From: Deltaproteobacteria bacterium
Lineage (GTDB): Bacteria > Desulfobacterota > Desulfuromonadia > Geobacterales > Pseudopelobacteraceae
Length of the DNA stretch: 63,096 bases
NCBI GenBank assembly: GCA_021782545.1
Contig: JAJXUW010000002.1
Span: 1 to 63,096, forward strand
Direction of reading: 5' to 3'
Each line of letters starts with the position of its first letter. Position 1 is the first letter of the stretch. Positions 26,623 to 36,270 of this stretch are shown here, in pieces. The notes below the pieces were generated by a model. That model ran no database searches and was not told the origin of the DNA. It worked only from the letters and a program-made list of their open reading frames with translations. A program made the position numbers and the translations under genes.

Positions 26623-27702
26623 CTACAGGTAGCGATCCAGACCTTTGGATCTGAGCGTTTCCACCACCATGCGTACATCCTGGGCGCGATCCTTCGGGCA
26701 AACCAGGAGTGCATCGCCGGAACTCACCACGACCAGATCATGGACCCCCACGGTGGCCACAACGCCACCGTGCCCTGAGACGATGCAACCGGTGCTCTCG
26801 ACGGCGATATGCGCAACCGTGTTGGTGAGCACGTTGCCAAGGGGGTCCGGTGCCACCACCTCGGGCAGGGCCGACCAACTGCCGACATCGCTCCAACCGA
26901 TCTCGGCAGGTACCAGCTGCACCCGTTGGGAGCGCTCCATCACCCCGTAATCGATGGATTGCGAGGTAACCCTGGCGTAAAGGGCCTCTATCTGGGGGGC
27001 CAGATCTGACACATCCCACACATCGCCGCCAAACACAAGGTTCCCCAGTTCTGCTGCCAATTCAGGCATGTAGCGGCAGAGCTCCTCCTGGATCACGTCC
27101 GCCCGCCAGACGAACATGCCGCTATTCCAGAGGAAATTACGGGCCTCCAGGTAATGCAACGCCTGCTCCAGAGGAGGCTTTTCGACAAAACGCAACACCG
27201 GGAACGGCCCGTCGCCCCGCAGCGCCATGTCGGCCTCAATGTAGCCATAGCCGGTCTCGGGACGTGTCGGCACAATCCCCAGGGTAACCAGATAGCCGTT
27301 TCTGGCGGTCTGCAGAGCGGTCTGCAGGCAATCGCGCAGTCCGGCCTCGTCACGGATGAAATGGTCTGCCGGCAAGACCGCCATCACCGCTTCAGGCTCG
27401 CGGGCGGCAATCATGGCGGCAGCAAGGCCTATCGCCGGTGCGGTATTGCGTCCCACTGGTTCGGCAACGATATCGATCGGCACCTGGCACCGATAACCGG
27501 ACAGCTGAGTTTCGGTCTCTGCCGCCTGCAGCCGGTTGGTCACCACCAGTATCCGCTTGGGGCGCATCGGCAGTACCCGTTCTACGGTGCGTTGCAGCAT
27601 GGTCGGACCATCCACCACCGAAATCAGCTGTTTGGGGCGGGCGGCCCGGGAGACCGGCCAAAATCGGGTGCCGGAGCCGCCGGCCAAGATCACAATATAC
27701 AC
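26623..27702 (-). CDS. manC: Mannose-1-phosphate guanylyltransferase (nucleotidyltransferase domain only)
   Basis: 359 residues from a GTG at 27700-27702, chosen because AAGGGGGTGA stands a few bases before it and the family homology begins there ([19 protein letters not shown]). An ATG at 27795 directly after the cupin stop is the alternative but has no ribosome site. [23 protein letters not shown] and the WSDVGSW block are characteristic. The enzyme makes GDP-mannose from mannose-1-phosphate and GTP. The usual C-terminal cupin (isomerase) domain of bifunctional enzymes is missing and is encoded by the separate gene just upstream. Confidence 0.9.
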   Translation of the reverse strand: MYIVILAGGSGTRFWPVSRAARPKQLISVVDGPTMLQRTVERVLPMRPKRILVVTNRLQAAETETQLSGYRCQVPIDIVAEPVGRNTAPAIGLAAAMIAAREPEAVMAVLPADHFIRDEAGLRDCLQTALQTARNGYLVTLGIVPTRPETGYGYIEADMALRGDGPFPVLRFVEKPPLEQALHYLEARNFLWNSGMFVWRADVIQEELCRYMPELAAELGNLVFGGDVWDVSDLAPQIEALYARVTSQSIDYGVMERSQRVQLVPAEIGWSDVGSWSALPEVVAPDPLGNVLTNTVAHIAVESTGCIVSGHGGVVATVGVHDLVVVSSGDALLVCPKDRAQDVRMVVETLRSKGLDRYL

Positions 27703-27795
27703 AGGCTCACCCCCTTTAGTGGTACTGAATCCGGTCGACGCCGCTGGCACTTCCATACCCAAGTCAAAGGCACCACTGTCGCAGCCTAGATCCAT

Positions 27796-28149
27796 CTAGC
27801 CATCGCCACGCTGATAATCATCCTGAAAACGGACAATATCGTCCTCCCCCAGGTATTCGCCGCTCTGCACCTCGATGATGATCAGCGGGATCTTGCCCGG
27901 ATTTTCCAGACGGTGCTGCTCGCCGATCGGGATAAAGGTAGACTCGTTGACGTTGACGACAAACTCACGCTCACCACAAGTCACCAAGGCAGTACCTGAG
28001 ACCACGATCCAGTGCTCGCTCCGATGATGGTGCTTCTGCAGGGAGAGCCGCTGCCCCGACAGCACCTCGATCCGTTTGATCTTGTAACTCGTGTTCTCTT
28101 CCAGGACCGTATAGGTCCCCCAGGGACGCTCCCCCTGTTCCAGGGCCAT
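27796..28149 (-). CDS. Cupin domain protein, mannose-6-phosphate isomerase type II-like
   Basis: 117 residues beginning MALEQGERPWGTYTVLEE, with the cupin metal motif LQKHHHRSEHWIVVSG and QHRLENPGKIPLIIIEVQSG. This is the C-terminal PMI domain of bifunctional ManC/AlgA proteins, here free-standing. It interconverts fructose-6-phosphate and mannose-6-phosphate. The order (cupin first, then nucleotidyltransferase) is the reverse of the fused protein. It follows rmlD by 3 bases with a strong AAGGAGG ribosome site. Confidence 0.9.
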   Translation of the reverse strand: MALEQGERPWGTYTVLEENTSYKIKRIEVLSGQRLSLQKHHHRSEHWIVVSGTALVTCGEREFVVNVNESTFIPIGEQHRLENPGKIPLIIIEVQSGEYLGEDDIVRFQDDYQRGDG

Positions 28150-28152
28150 ACC

Positions 28153-28989
28153 TCAAACCTCCTTGGCGCGCAGTACAAGATACTGCCGTAGGGCCTCCCG
28201 CCAGGGTTGCGGCCTATAGCCGGTATCCGCTGTCAGTCTGGCACAATCCAGGGTTGAATGCAACGGGCGCAGCGCCGGGCGATTGAGCTGAGCCGTGGTC
28301 ATCGGCTCCACCTGTGTCGCCATGCCGGTCTCTGCAAAGATTGCCCGGGCAAAACCGTTCCATGAGGTGCTGCCGCTGTCAGCCACATGGTAGGTCCCAC
28401 GGCAACCGGCGTCAATCAGGGCAATGATACCCTTGGCAAGATCCATGGTCCAGGTGGGGGCACCGATCTGATCGTCCACCACCGTCAGGCGATCCTTTTC
28501 CTGCCCCAGCCGCAGCATGGTCTCCACGAAATTCTTGCCATGCAGGCCATAGAGCCATTGGGTACGCACCACCACATGATCGGGATTGACCTGCACATTC
28601 AATTCACCGGCCAGCTTGGATTCACCATAGACATTCAGCGGCCTGGGCAGATCATCTTCCTGATACGGGCTGCCCTTGCCGCCGTCAAAGACATAATCGG
28701 TGCTGACCTGCACCAGCTTGGCACCGATTTCTCGGGTGACCATCGCCAGAAAGGCCACCCCTTCGCCGTTCACCTGCATAGCGAGATCGTGGTTAGTCTC
28801 ACAACCATCCACATCGGTATAAGCGGCACAATTCACCACTACCGACGGCTTGAGTGCCGTCAGCACCCGCTGAACCGATGCCATATCAGTGATATCAATC
28901 TCGGGCAGATCGACACCGCGCCCCCGCTGGCCGAGCAACGTCAGTAGGTCGCTGCCGAGCATCCCTTTTCCACCCACCACCAGAATCAT
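28153..28989 (-). CDS. rmlD: dTDP-4-dehydrorhamnose reductase
   Basis: 278 residues from the ATG at 28987-28989 with GGAGGGG 5 bases upstream; an extended frame to 29013 adds eight unconserved residues. The NAD(P) fold VVGGKGMLGSDLL, VNCAAYTDVDGCE, VSTDYVFDG, and the active-site YGESKLAGE identify RmlD, which makes dTDP-rhamnose. The other rml genes are not here. It heads a small sugar operon with the cupin and manC genes, likely for lipopolysaccharide or exopolysaccharide. Confidence 0.93.
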   Translation of the reverse strand: MILVVGGKGMLGSDLLTLLGQRGRGVDLPEIDITDMASVQRVLTALKPSVVVNCAAYTDVDGCETNHDLAMQVNGEGVAFLAMVTREIGAKLVQVSTDYVFDGGKGSPYQEDDLPRPLNVYGESKLAGELNVQVNPDHVVVRTQWLYGLHGKNFVETMLRLGQEKDRLTVVDDQIGAPTWTMDLAKGIIALIDAGCRGTYHVADSGSTSWNGFARAIFAETGMATQVEPMTTAQLNRPALRPLHSTLDCARLTADTGYRPQPWREALRQYLVLRAKEV

Positions 28990-29088
28990 CACATCCCCCT
29001 CCAGCACGTTCACCTGCCGGTATCAAATTTGCCCTACGATCACCGAGTATGCCGGATACAACTACAACCAAGCGCAGATGAGGAGCGA

Positions 29089-30468
29089 TCATAGCTCATC
29101 CGCTTCTCCGGCCAGCTCATATTTGGCCAGTTTGTAACGAAATGAACGAAACGACATCCCCAACAGCTCGGCGGCCCGCTTCTTAACGCCGCCGGATTTT
29201 TCAAGGGCCTTGAGCAGATATTGTTTCTCCAGGTTTTCCAGAGCCGGCTCCAGGGCGATCCCATCATCAGGGATGGAGACCGGCGCATGCAGGTCAAAAC
29301 GCTTCTCCCCCCCCCTGACATGGGGCGGCAGGTTTTCAACGGTAATTCTTTCGCGGTTCAAAACGAGACTACGTTCGACGATATTCTCCAGTTCGCGGAC
29401 ATTGCCGGGAAACTGGTAGGTCATCAGGCTCTTTAGCGCCTCACTACTGATGGTGACCTTATTGTTGCCGGCATGCTTACGGACGAGATGTTCGATCAAC
29501 AGGGGTATATCCTCTATCCGCTCTCTGAGGGGCGGCATGGTCACCTGCACCACGTTGATCCGATAATAGAGATCCTCCCGAAAGCTCCCCTCCTTGACCT
29601 GCTCGGCGAGATTACGGTTGGAGGCCGCCAGCACACGCACATCGACCTTTTTGGTACTGGATCCTCCCACCCGGCGCACCTCGCGTTCCTGCAGGACCCG
29701 CAGTAGCCTGGTCTGCATCGCCAGCGGCAGCTCACCGATCTCGTCCAGAAAAAGCGTGCCGCCCTGGGCCTGTTCAAACAGGCCAGCCCGCTCCCCCACG
29801 GCACCGGTAAAGGCACCCTTGGCATGCCCAAACAGCTCACTTTCGATCAGCGTTTCCGGTATGGCGCCACAGTTGACCGCCACAAACGGTTTGTCCTTAC
29901 GGGGACTGGTATCATGGACCGCCCGTGCCGCCAGTTCCTTACCGGTGCCACTTTCGCCCAGGATAAGGACTGTGCTGGGGCTATCGGCCACCTTACCCAG
30001 CAGGTTGAACAGTTCGCGCATACGCGGGGAGCTACCGATCATCGAGCCAAACCCTTCACAGGCCTTGGCCTTTTCCTTCAACAGTTGATTTTCGCGTTGC
30101 AGGTCACGCTTTTCAAGGGCGTTACGAACCAGCACCTTGATCTCTTCCACTTTGAACGGCTTGGCCAGATAGTCGTAGGCACCAAGTTTCATCGCCTCAA
30201 CCGCCTGCTCCGAGGTGGAATACGCGGTTATCAGCAACACCGCCGTTTCGGAGCAGCATGCACGGATCCGCGACAACAACTCAAGGCCGTTCAACCCCGG
30301 CATCTGGACATCGGAAATCACCAGATCGACAGGAGCGGCCGCCAGCCGTTCAAGGGCGGTAGTGGCGTCAGCAGCCGTCAGCACCTCATACCCCTCCCGT
30401 TCGAGCAGGATCGAAATGAACTCCCGCATGCTCAATTCGTCGTCGACCACCAGGATCCTGGTCTTCAT
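29089..30468 (-). CDS. pilR: Sigma-54 dependent response regulator PilR
   Basis: 459 residues. The receiver domain carries VVDDE and the phospho-Asp in VISDVQMPG; then the AAA+ domain with Walker A GESGTGKE, the sigma-54 contact loop GAFTGA, and Walker B TLFLDEIGE; then a Fis-type DNA-binding tail (KRAAELLGMSFRSFRYKL). It activates sigma-54 promoters, typically pilin genes. Its ATG overlaps the pilS stop as ATGA. No pilA is adjacent: rmlD follows after 99 bases. Confidence 0.92.
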   Translation of the reverse strand: MKTRILVVDDELSMREFISILLEREGYEVLTAADATTALERLAAAPVDLVISDVQMPGLNGLELLSRIRACCSETAVLLITAYSTSEQAVEAMKLGAYDYLAKPFKVEEIKVLVRNALEKRDLQRENQLLKEKAKACEGFGSMIGSSPRMRELFNLLGKVADSPSTVLILGESGTGKELAARAVHDTSPRKDKPFVAVNCGAIPETLIESELFGHAKGAFTGAVGERAGLFEQAQGGTLFLDEIGELPLAMQTRLLRVLQEREVRRVGGSSTKKVDVRVLAASNRNLAEQVKEGSFREDLYYRINVVQVTMPPLRERIEDIPLLIEHLVRKHAGNNKVTISSEALKSLMTYQFPGNVRELENIVERSLVLNRERITVENLPPHVRGGEKRFDLHAPVSIPDDGIALEPALENLEKQYLLKALEKSGGVKKRAAELLGMSFRSFRYKLAKYELAGEADEL

Positions 30469-32111
30469 GCATGTTCCTCCACGATCGGCAACAGGATGGT
30501 GAAGATCGTACCACCGCCCTCTTTTGCCTGTGCCTGGATGCTACCGCCATGCGCCTCCACAATCCGGTAGACCGTTGCCAATCCCAGTCCGGTGCCGTTT
30601 GGTTTGGTGGTCCAAAACGGTTCAAACAGATGCCGGCTGGTCTCCTCGTCCAGACCACCGCCTTGATCGCCAACGGCTATACAGACCAAAGCAATCCTTT
30701 GGCCGGCATCATCCACACCATCCTGACGTGTCGCAGAAAGTGTCAGCAGTCCCCCCTGCGGCATCGCCTCGGCGGCATTTTGCAGCAGGTTCAGCAACGC
30801 CTGATGCATCTGCCTGCGGTCGGCGAGCAGTTCCATCTCGGGCAACACCTGTACGACGAGGTCAATCCCCTTGAAGCGGGCATCCGCCGAAAGCAACGTC
30901 TTCAGGTCATCGATCAGCCCGGCCAGCTTAAAGCGTTCCAGCTTCGGCACGGCAGGACGGGCATAGGCGAGAAAATCGGTAATCAGGCCGTTTAACCGCT
31001 CGGATTCACGCAGGACGATCGCCAACAACCGCGCCTCATGGTCCCGGAGACAGCCGTTACCGGCCAAAAGCTGCACCGAACCGCTAATGGCGGCTAGTGG
31101 GTTACGGATTTCATGAGCCATACGGGCCGACAGCTCACCCAGGGCTGCCAGACGGTCCTGCCGTTTGAGTGCCAGCTCCAGCTGCCTGCTCTTGGTCAGG
31201 TTGCGCAGGGTGACGACAATACCGGCCGGTTCTCCACGGGAGTCATCCAGCGGGATGGTGGTGTAGCCGATGATCAACGGATCTGCACTGGCGGTGCGGT
31301 AACTGAACTCCCCCTGCCGCGCCTGTAAAAGGACCCGATCATCCCAAGGCAGTTGCGGAAAAACCGACTGGCAGGGCTGACCGTAGGCCTTCTCCTGGCT
31401 GATCCCGGTAAGCCGTTGCAGATAGGGGTTGAAGACCCGAATGGCGCCATCACGGGTGATGGTCATCAGGCCGTTTTCGAGATGCTGCACAATACTGCTG
31501 TGCAGCTGTTTCAGCTCCTCATAATTGACCTCGCTGGTCCGCAGGGCATCCTCGGTCCGGCGCGCCCGTTCCGTGAGGTAGCCGGTGATGAAGGCGGTCA
31601 GCACGAAGCCGGTAAGATGCAGGAAGATCGTGTAAAACAGCACCACATTGCCCCGCTGGAGCGCCGCCAACGGAGAAAGGCCGATCCTGGCCAGCAGGCC
31701 GTAATACTGGAGGTCCACTAACGCCCCGAACAGGATACCGGACAGCGCGGCCGTATAGAGCGCCTCGCGCCGCGAGAGCAGCATGGCAGCGTTCATGATG
31801 GCCAGCAGATACAGGAAGGAATAGGGGCTGGCGATACCGTCCGTGAAAACCAGCAGCAGGGTAACAAACAGCAGATCCCAGATGATCTGCAGGTAGGTCA
31901 AGATCAACTGCCACGACTGGCGGCGCAACGCAGCCAGCGAGGCGGCAGAAAACAGGCAAGACGCGACCATCAACAGCACAATGCCGCGGAAGGCACTGTT
32001 GTCGATGGCCTGGGGCTCCTGCATTTTCAGCACAAGGATCGAGACCAGGAACAGGACGGTAACGGCGATCCTGGCGACGATAAAGAGCCGCAGACGGCGC
32101 TCGGTTTTCAC
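30465..32111 (-). CDS. pilS: PAS-containing sensor histidine kinase PilS
   Basis: 548 residues from a GTG at 32109-32111 (a TTG three bases earlier is also possible), right after the pilC stop. About six membrane segments (residues 1-190) are followed by a PAS domain (about 210-310), the H-box ARMAHEIRNPLAAI and a HATPase domain with LLNLLQNAAEA, GDQGGGL and GTGLGLATVYRI. It phosphorylates PilR in pilus gene control. Its stop overlaps pilR. Confidence 0.92.
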   Translation of the reverse strand: MKTERRLRLFIVARIAVTVLFLVSILVLKMQEPQAIDNSAFRGIVLLMVASCLFSAASLAALRRQSWQLILTYLQIIWDLLFVTLLLVFTDGIASPYSFLYLLAIMNAAMLLSRREALYTAALSGILFGALVDLQYYGLLARIGLSPLAALQRGNVVLFYTIFLHLTGFVLTAFITGYLTERARRTEDALRTSEVNYEELKQLHSSIVQHLENGLMTITRDGAIRVFNPYLQRLTGISQEKAYGQPCQSVFPQLPWDDRVLLQARQGEFSYRTASADPLIIGYTTIPLDDSRGEPAGIVVTLRNLTKSRQLELALKRQDRLAALGELSARMAHEIRNPLAAISGSVQLLAGNGCLRDHEARLLAIVLRESERLNGLITDFLAYARPAVPKLERFKLAGLIDDLKTLLSADARFKGIDLVVQVLPEMELLADRRQMHQALLNLLQNAAEAMPQGGLLTLSATRQDGVDDAGQRIALVCIAVGDQGGGLDEETSRHLFEPFWTTKPNGTGLGLATVYRIVEAHGGSIQAQAKEGGGTIFTILLPIVEEHA

Positions 32112-32114
32112 CAA

Positions 32115-33323
32115 TTAGCCGCCGACCGTTCCTGCCAGTTTGAAAATCGGTAGATACATCGCGATGACCAGACCGCCCACCGTGGTCCCCAAGAATACCA
32201 TTAGCATCGGTTCCATCATGGCGGTCATGGCTGAAACGGCGTCATCCACCTCGTCATCATAGAAATCGGCAATCTTGTTCAGCATGGCGTCCATGGCACC
32301 GGTGGCCTCACCCACCGAGATCATCTGCACCACCATCGGCGGGAAGACACCGCACTTCTCCAGCGGTTCGGCCATGGTTTTCCCCTCGGATATCGCCTGG
32401 CGCACGCCGTAAATCGCCTCTTCGACAATCTTGTTACCCGCTGTCTTGGCCACGATCTCCAGCCCGTCCATGATCGGCACCCCGGAGCTGACCATGGTCC
32501 CCAGCGTACGGGTGAACTTGGCCACCGCCACCTTACGGATCAGGGGGCCGGCTATGGGGGCCTTCAAGGCCAGGGCATCGATCTTCTTGCGGCCGGCCGG
32601 TGTGGCGTAGAACTTCTTGAAGCCCCAAAATGCCCCAAAGATAACAGCAATAATGACGATGATATATTTCAGCAGGAAGTTTGACAGGGCGATCACAAAC
32701 TTGGTGGGGGCCGGCAGTTCGCCTCCGAAGTCGGCAAACATCTTGGCAAAGGTCGGGATGACAAACACCAGGATAACGCCGACCACGATCACGGCGATGG
32801 ACATGATGGTGGTCGGATAGACCATGGCGCCCTTGATCTGTTTCTTCAGCTTCATCGCCTTTTCGATGTAGGCGGCCAGACGGTTCAGGATGGTATCCAG
32901 AATACCGCCGATCTCACCGGCGGCCACCAGGTTCACGTACAACTCGTCAAAGGCCTTAGGGTGTTTGGCCAGCGCGTCGGCAAAGGTGGAACCGCTCTCC
33001 ACACTCTCCTTCACCTTGAGCAGGATTTGTTTGAACGCAGGTTTTTCCTGCTGCGACGAGAGGATGTCCAGACACTGCACCAACGGCAGGCCTGAATCGA
33101 TCATGGTGGCGAACTGACGGGTAAAGATGACCAAATCCTTGGTGTCGACATTGCCGCCGCCGAACTTGGGCAGTTGAATGCCCTTGGCCTGCTCTTTGAC
33201 CGTAACGTTCAAAAGGCCCGCTTTCTTCAGCTGCATTTCCACCGCTGCAGCGTTCTGCGCATCAGTCACCCCCTTCTGCACAGCACCGGTACGGGTCTTA
33301 CCTTCCCAGGCAAACTTTGGCAT
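32115..33323 (-). CDS. pilC: Type IV pilus inner-membrane platform protein PilC
   Basis: 402 residues with the two repeated GspF domains: VFTRQFATMIDSGLPLVQCL and KFTRTLGTMVSSGVPIMDGL, each followed by a membrane hairpin and the GEATGAMD / GEIGGILD motifs. PilC links the PilB and PilT motors to the pilus. A strong AAGGAGGAG ribosome site precedes the ATG. It follows pilT by 26 bases. Confidence 0.96.
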   Translation of the reverse strand: MPKFAWEGKTRTGAVQKGVTDAQNAAAVEMQLKKAGLLNVTVKEQAKGIQLPKFGGGNVDTKDLVIFTRQFATMIDSGLPLVQCLDILSSQQEKPAFKQILLKVKESVESGSTFADALAKHPKAFDELYVNLVAAGEIGGILDTILNRLAAYIEKAMKLKKQIKGAMVYPTTIMSIAVIVVGVILVFVIPTFAKMFADFGGELPAPTKFVIALSNFLLKYIIVIIAVIFGAFWGFKKFYATPAGRKKIDALALKAPIAGPLIRKVAVAKFTRTLGTMVSSGVPIMDGLEIVAKTAGNKIVEEAIYGVRQAISEGKTMAEPLEKCGVFPPMVVQMISVGEATGAMDAMLNKIADFYDDEVDDAVSAMTAMMEPMLMVFLGTTVGGLVIAMYLPIFKLAGTVGG

Positions 33324-33349
33324 GTTACTCCTCCTTCAGAATCGGGCGG

Positions 33350-34444
33350 CTAACGCCGTGGTTGCGGACGCATCCCCATGGTCGGATTGTTGATCATCTG
33401 TTTCAACTCCTCAGGGTCGGTCGAGCGGCCCATGGCATCATCCAAGGTAATCTGCCGCCGCGTATACAGCGAATAGAGGGATTGGTTCATGGTCTGCATG
33501 CCAAATTTCTCCTGGCCGACCTGCATCTGCGAGTAGATCTGATGCACCTTGTCTTCACGGATCAGGTTACGGATGGCCGGGTTGGGGACCATGATCTCCA
33601 GTGACAGACAGCGGCCGCCCCCTATCTTGGGGATCAGGGCTTGGGACATGACCCCCTCCAGCACGAACGACAGCTGGGCGCGGATCTGCGGCTGTTGGTA
33701 GGGCGGAAACACGTCCACGATCCGGTTGATGGTCTGGGCACACGAGTTGGTATGCAGGGTGGCCAGACAGAGGTGGCCGGTCTCCGAGAGGGTCAAGGCC
33801 GCCTCAATAGTCTCCAGGTCCCTCAGCTCGCCAACGAGAACGATATCAGGATCCTGGCGCAGCACATACTTAAGCGCGTTTTTGAAACCCTTGGTGTCGG
33901 CACCTACCTCACGTTGGTTTACCAGGCACCCTTTGTGGGGATGCAGGTATTCGATCGGATCCTCGATGGTGACGATATGTTCACGACGGTTGATGTTGAT
34001 GAAGTCGATGATCGACGCGAGGGTGGTTGACTTGCCGGAGCCGGTGGGACCGGTGACCAGAATCAGTCCCCGCGGTTTTTCGGCCAGTTCCCGTACCACC
34101 GGTGGCAACCCCAGCTCTTCAAAGGTGAGTATTTTGTAGGGGATAACCCGAAAGACGCCGGCCACGGCGCCGCGCTGGACGAAGACATTGCCCCGGAACC
34201 GGGACAGCCCCTTCACTCCGAAGGAGAGGTCCAGCTCGTTATCCTCTTCGAATTTGTGCTTCTGGGAGTCGGTCAGCACCGAGTAGCAGAGCTGCTTGGT
34301 CTCAATGGCATTGAGTGGGGGAAGGTCGGCGAGCGGCCTCAGCTTGCCATCAACCCTGATCTGCGGCGGGGTATTGGTGGTGATATGCAGGTCGGAACCG
34401 CCTGCTTCAACCAAGGTTTTCAGTAGATCGTGCAGGTTTGCCAT
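33350..34444 (-). CDS. pilT: Type IV pilus retraction ATPase PilT
   Basis: 364 residues. Walker A GPTGSGKSTT, the Asp box IEDPIEYL, Walker B DIVLVGELRD, His box TLHTNS and the PilT C-terminal AIRNLIRE motif are all present. It lacks the N-terminal domain of PilB. It powers pilus retraction and DNA uptake or twitching. It lies 13 bases behind pilB with AAGGAG before the ATG. Confidence 0.96.
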   Translation of the reverse strand: MANLHDLLKTLVEAGGSDLHITTNTPPQIRVDGKLRPLADLPPLNAIETKQLCYSVLTDSQKHKFEEDNELDLSFGVKGLSRFRGNVFVQRGAVAGVFRVIPYKILTFEELGLPPVVRELAEKPRGLILVTGPTGSGKSTTLASIIDFININRREHIVTIEDPIEYLHPHKGCLVNQREVGADTKGFKNALKYVLRQDPDIVLVGELRDLETIEAALTLSETGHLCLATLHTNSCAQTINRIVDVFPPYQQPQIRAQLSFVLEGVMSQALIPKIGGGRCLSLEIMVPNPAIRNLIREDKVHQIYSQMQVGQEKFGMQTMNQSLYSLYTRRQITLDDAMGRSTDPEELKQMINNPTMGMRPQPRR

Positions 34445-34457
34445 CGCTTTATTCTCC

Positions 34458-36164
34458 TTAGTCGTCTGCCACCGTCACCCGCAGCACCTCTTCAAGGCAG
34501 GTGACCCCTTCCTTCAGCTTGGTCAGGCCGGATTGGCGCATGGTCTTGATGCCGAGCCGGATCGACTCCCGTTTGATTTCGGCCGTGTTGGCGCCATTCA
34601 GGATCAGTTCGCGAATCGGCTCCAGCATCGGCATGACCTGATAAAAACCGACGCGCCCCTTATAACCGGTGTTGTTGCAGACAGGACAACCCCGCCCCTT
34701 GTAGCAGACATATTCCGGTGCCTCTTCCGGAGGAACCCCGGCATCGATCAGGGCCTGCAGCGGAATATCTTCCTTCTCCTTGCACTCGCTGCAGACCCGA
34801 CGGGCCAGACGCTGGGCCGTAATCAGGTTGACGGCCGAGGCCACCAAGAACGGCTCGATCCCCATGTTCAGCAGACGGTTGATGGTGGCCGGCGCATCGT
34901 TGGTATGCAGGGTGGAGAGTACCAGGTGGCCGGTCAGGGCCGCCTTCACGGCTATCTCGGCGGTCTCGAAGTCCCTGATCTCGCCGATCATGATGATATC
35001 GGGGTCCTGGCGCAGAAAGGAACGGAGCGCAGCGGCAAAGTTCAGACCGATATCCTCATGCATTTGAACCTGGTTGATGCCGGCAAAGTTGAACTCCACC
35101 GGGTCTTCGGCTGTGGAGATGTTTTCGGTCACCTTGTTCAACTCTGCAAGGGCGGAATAGAGTGAAACGGTCTTGCCGGAACCGGTGGGACCGGTCACCA
35201 GCACCATGCCGAACGGCTTGTGGATCTCACGCTTGAAATGGGCCAGGGCGTCCACTTCATAGCCCAGCTTGGTCATGTCCAGCTGCAGGTTGCTCTTGTC
35301 CAGAAGCCGCATGACGATCTTTTCGCCGAACAGGGTCGGCAGGACCGAGACCCGGTAATCCATGTCCCGGCCGCCGCCCAGCTTGATCTTGATCCGGCCG
35401 TCCTGGGGCAGGCGGCGTTCGGCGATATCCAGCTCGGCCATGATCTTGATCCGCGAGGTAATGGCGTTTTTCAGCTTCATGGGCGGCTTCATCACCTCAT
35501 ACAGCACGCCGTCGATCCGGTAACGGACCCGGAACATCTTTTCATACGGTTCGATATGAATATCACTGGCCTTTTTCTTGATGGCGTCCATCAGGATCAG
35601 GTTGACCAGCTTGACGACCGGGGCGTCTTCGGTGGACTTTTCCAGCGAGGAGACATCGACGGTCTCCTCGGTATCCACCAGTTCCAGATCCTCCATATCC
35701 AGGTTGTCCATCACATCGGCCAACGAGGCGGATTGGTCGTAATACTTGTCAATGGCCCCCTTGATATCCAACTCCGAGGTCACGACCATCTCAACGTTAT
35801 AGCTGGTCATGAACTTGATATCTTCGATGGCGAACAGGTTGGAGGGGTCACTGACGGCAACGATCAAGGTGGAACCGGCCCGGTTTACCGGCACCAGGCT
35901 GTATTTTTGAACCACTTCAGGAGGGATGATTCTGACTACGGCCGGGTCGATCTCGTACTCGTTCAGGTTGATCGTGGGGACGCCGTACTGGCGGGACAGG
36001 AATGAGACCAGATCGTGTTCGCTGATCAACCCCTGCTTGATAAGGATGGTGCCCAGCTTACTCTGTCCACCGGACATCTTCTGTTCCTGCAGGGCACCGG
36101 CCAGCTGTTCCCGCGTGATCAGGCTGTTTTTTACCAGAATTTCGCCCAGGCGGCTTGTCTGCAT
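34458..36164 (-). CDS. pilB: Type IV pilus extension ATPase PilB
   Basis: 568 residues from the ATG at 36162-36164 (GGGAG 4 bases upstream; the TTG 15 bases earlier lacks one). Two MshEN-like motifs lie at the N-terminus: RLGEILVKNSLITREQLAGA and KLGTILIKQGLISEHDLVSF, a pattern known to bind c-di-GMP in related ATPases. A central domain is followed by Walker A GPTGSGKT (325-332), IIMIGEIRDFETAE, LSTLHTND and a zinc tetracysteine region (CSECKEK, CPVC). It powers pilus assembly. Confidence 0.97.
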   Translation of the reverse strand: MQTSRLGEILVKNSLITREQLAGALQEQKMSGGQSKLGTILIKQGLISEHDLVSFLSRQYGVPTINLNEYEIDPAVVRIIPPEVVQKYSLVPVNRAGSTLIVAVSDPSNLFAIEDIKFMTSYNVEMVVTSELDIKGAIDKYYDQSASLADVMDNLDMEDLELVDTEETVDVSSLEKSTEDAPVVKLVNLILMDAIKKKASDIHIEPYEKMFRVRYRIDGVLYEVMKPPMKLKNAITSRIKIMAELDIAERRLPQDGRIKIKLGGGRDMDYRVSVLPTLFGEKIVMRLLDKSNLQLDMTKLGYEVDALAHFKREIHKPFGMVLVTGPTGSGKTVSLYSALAELNKVTENISTAEDPVEFNFAGINQVQMHEDIGLNFAAALRSFLRQDPDIIMIGEIRDFETAEIAVKAALTGHLVLSTLHTNDAPATINRLLNMGIEPFLVASAVNLITAQRLARRVCSECKEKEDIPLQALIDAGVPPEEAPEYVCYKGRGCPVCNNTGYKGRVGFYQVMPMLEPIRELILNGANTAEIKRESIRLGIKTMRQSGLTKLKEGVTCLEEVLRVTVADD

Positions 36165-36221
36165 AACACTCCCGTTCAACCCGATACTAACGCTAGCGGT
36201 GCTTCAGGCGCACGGCTTGGC

Positions 36222-36251
36222 ATAGTAACGGCCTCGCATCCCTGCTGTCAA
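36222..36251 (-). promoter_or_regulatory. Sigma-70 type promoter for the pilB-pilT-pilC-pilS-pilR genes
   Basis: On the minus strand TTGACA (36246-36251) and TACTAT (36222-36227) are 18 bases apart. The predicted start lies about 50 bases before the pilB ATG. It starts just past the aroE stop. Confidence 0.5.
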
Positions 36252-36252
36252 G

Positions 36253-36270
36253 CACTAGCTTGGGCTAGTG
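36253..36270 (-). repeat. Inverted repeat over the aroE stop codon
   Basis: CACTAGC (36253-36259) and GCTAGTG (36264-36270) form a perfect 7-bp stem with a 4-base loop spanning the aroE stop. There is no U-run, so it may stabilise or weakly terminate the aroE message upstream of the pilB promoter. Confidence 0.35.

Noticed and set aside
27703-27795. Longer mannose-1-phosphate guanylyltransferase starting at the ATG at 27795
   Set aside because: The extra 31 residues are not family-like and lack a ribosome site, while the GTG at 27702 has a strong one at the family start.
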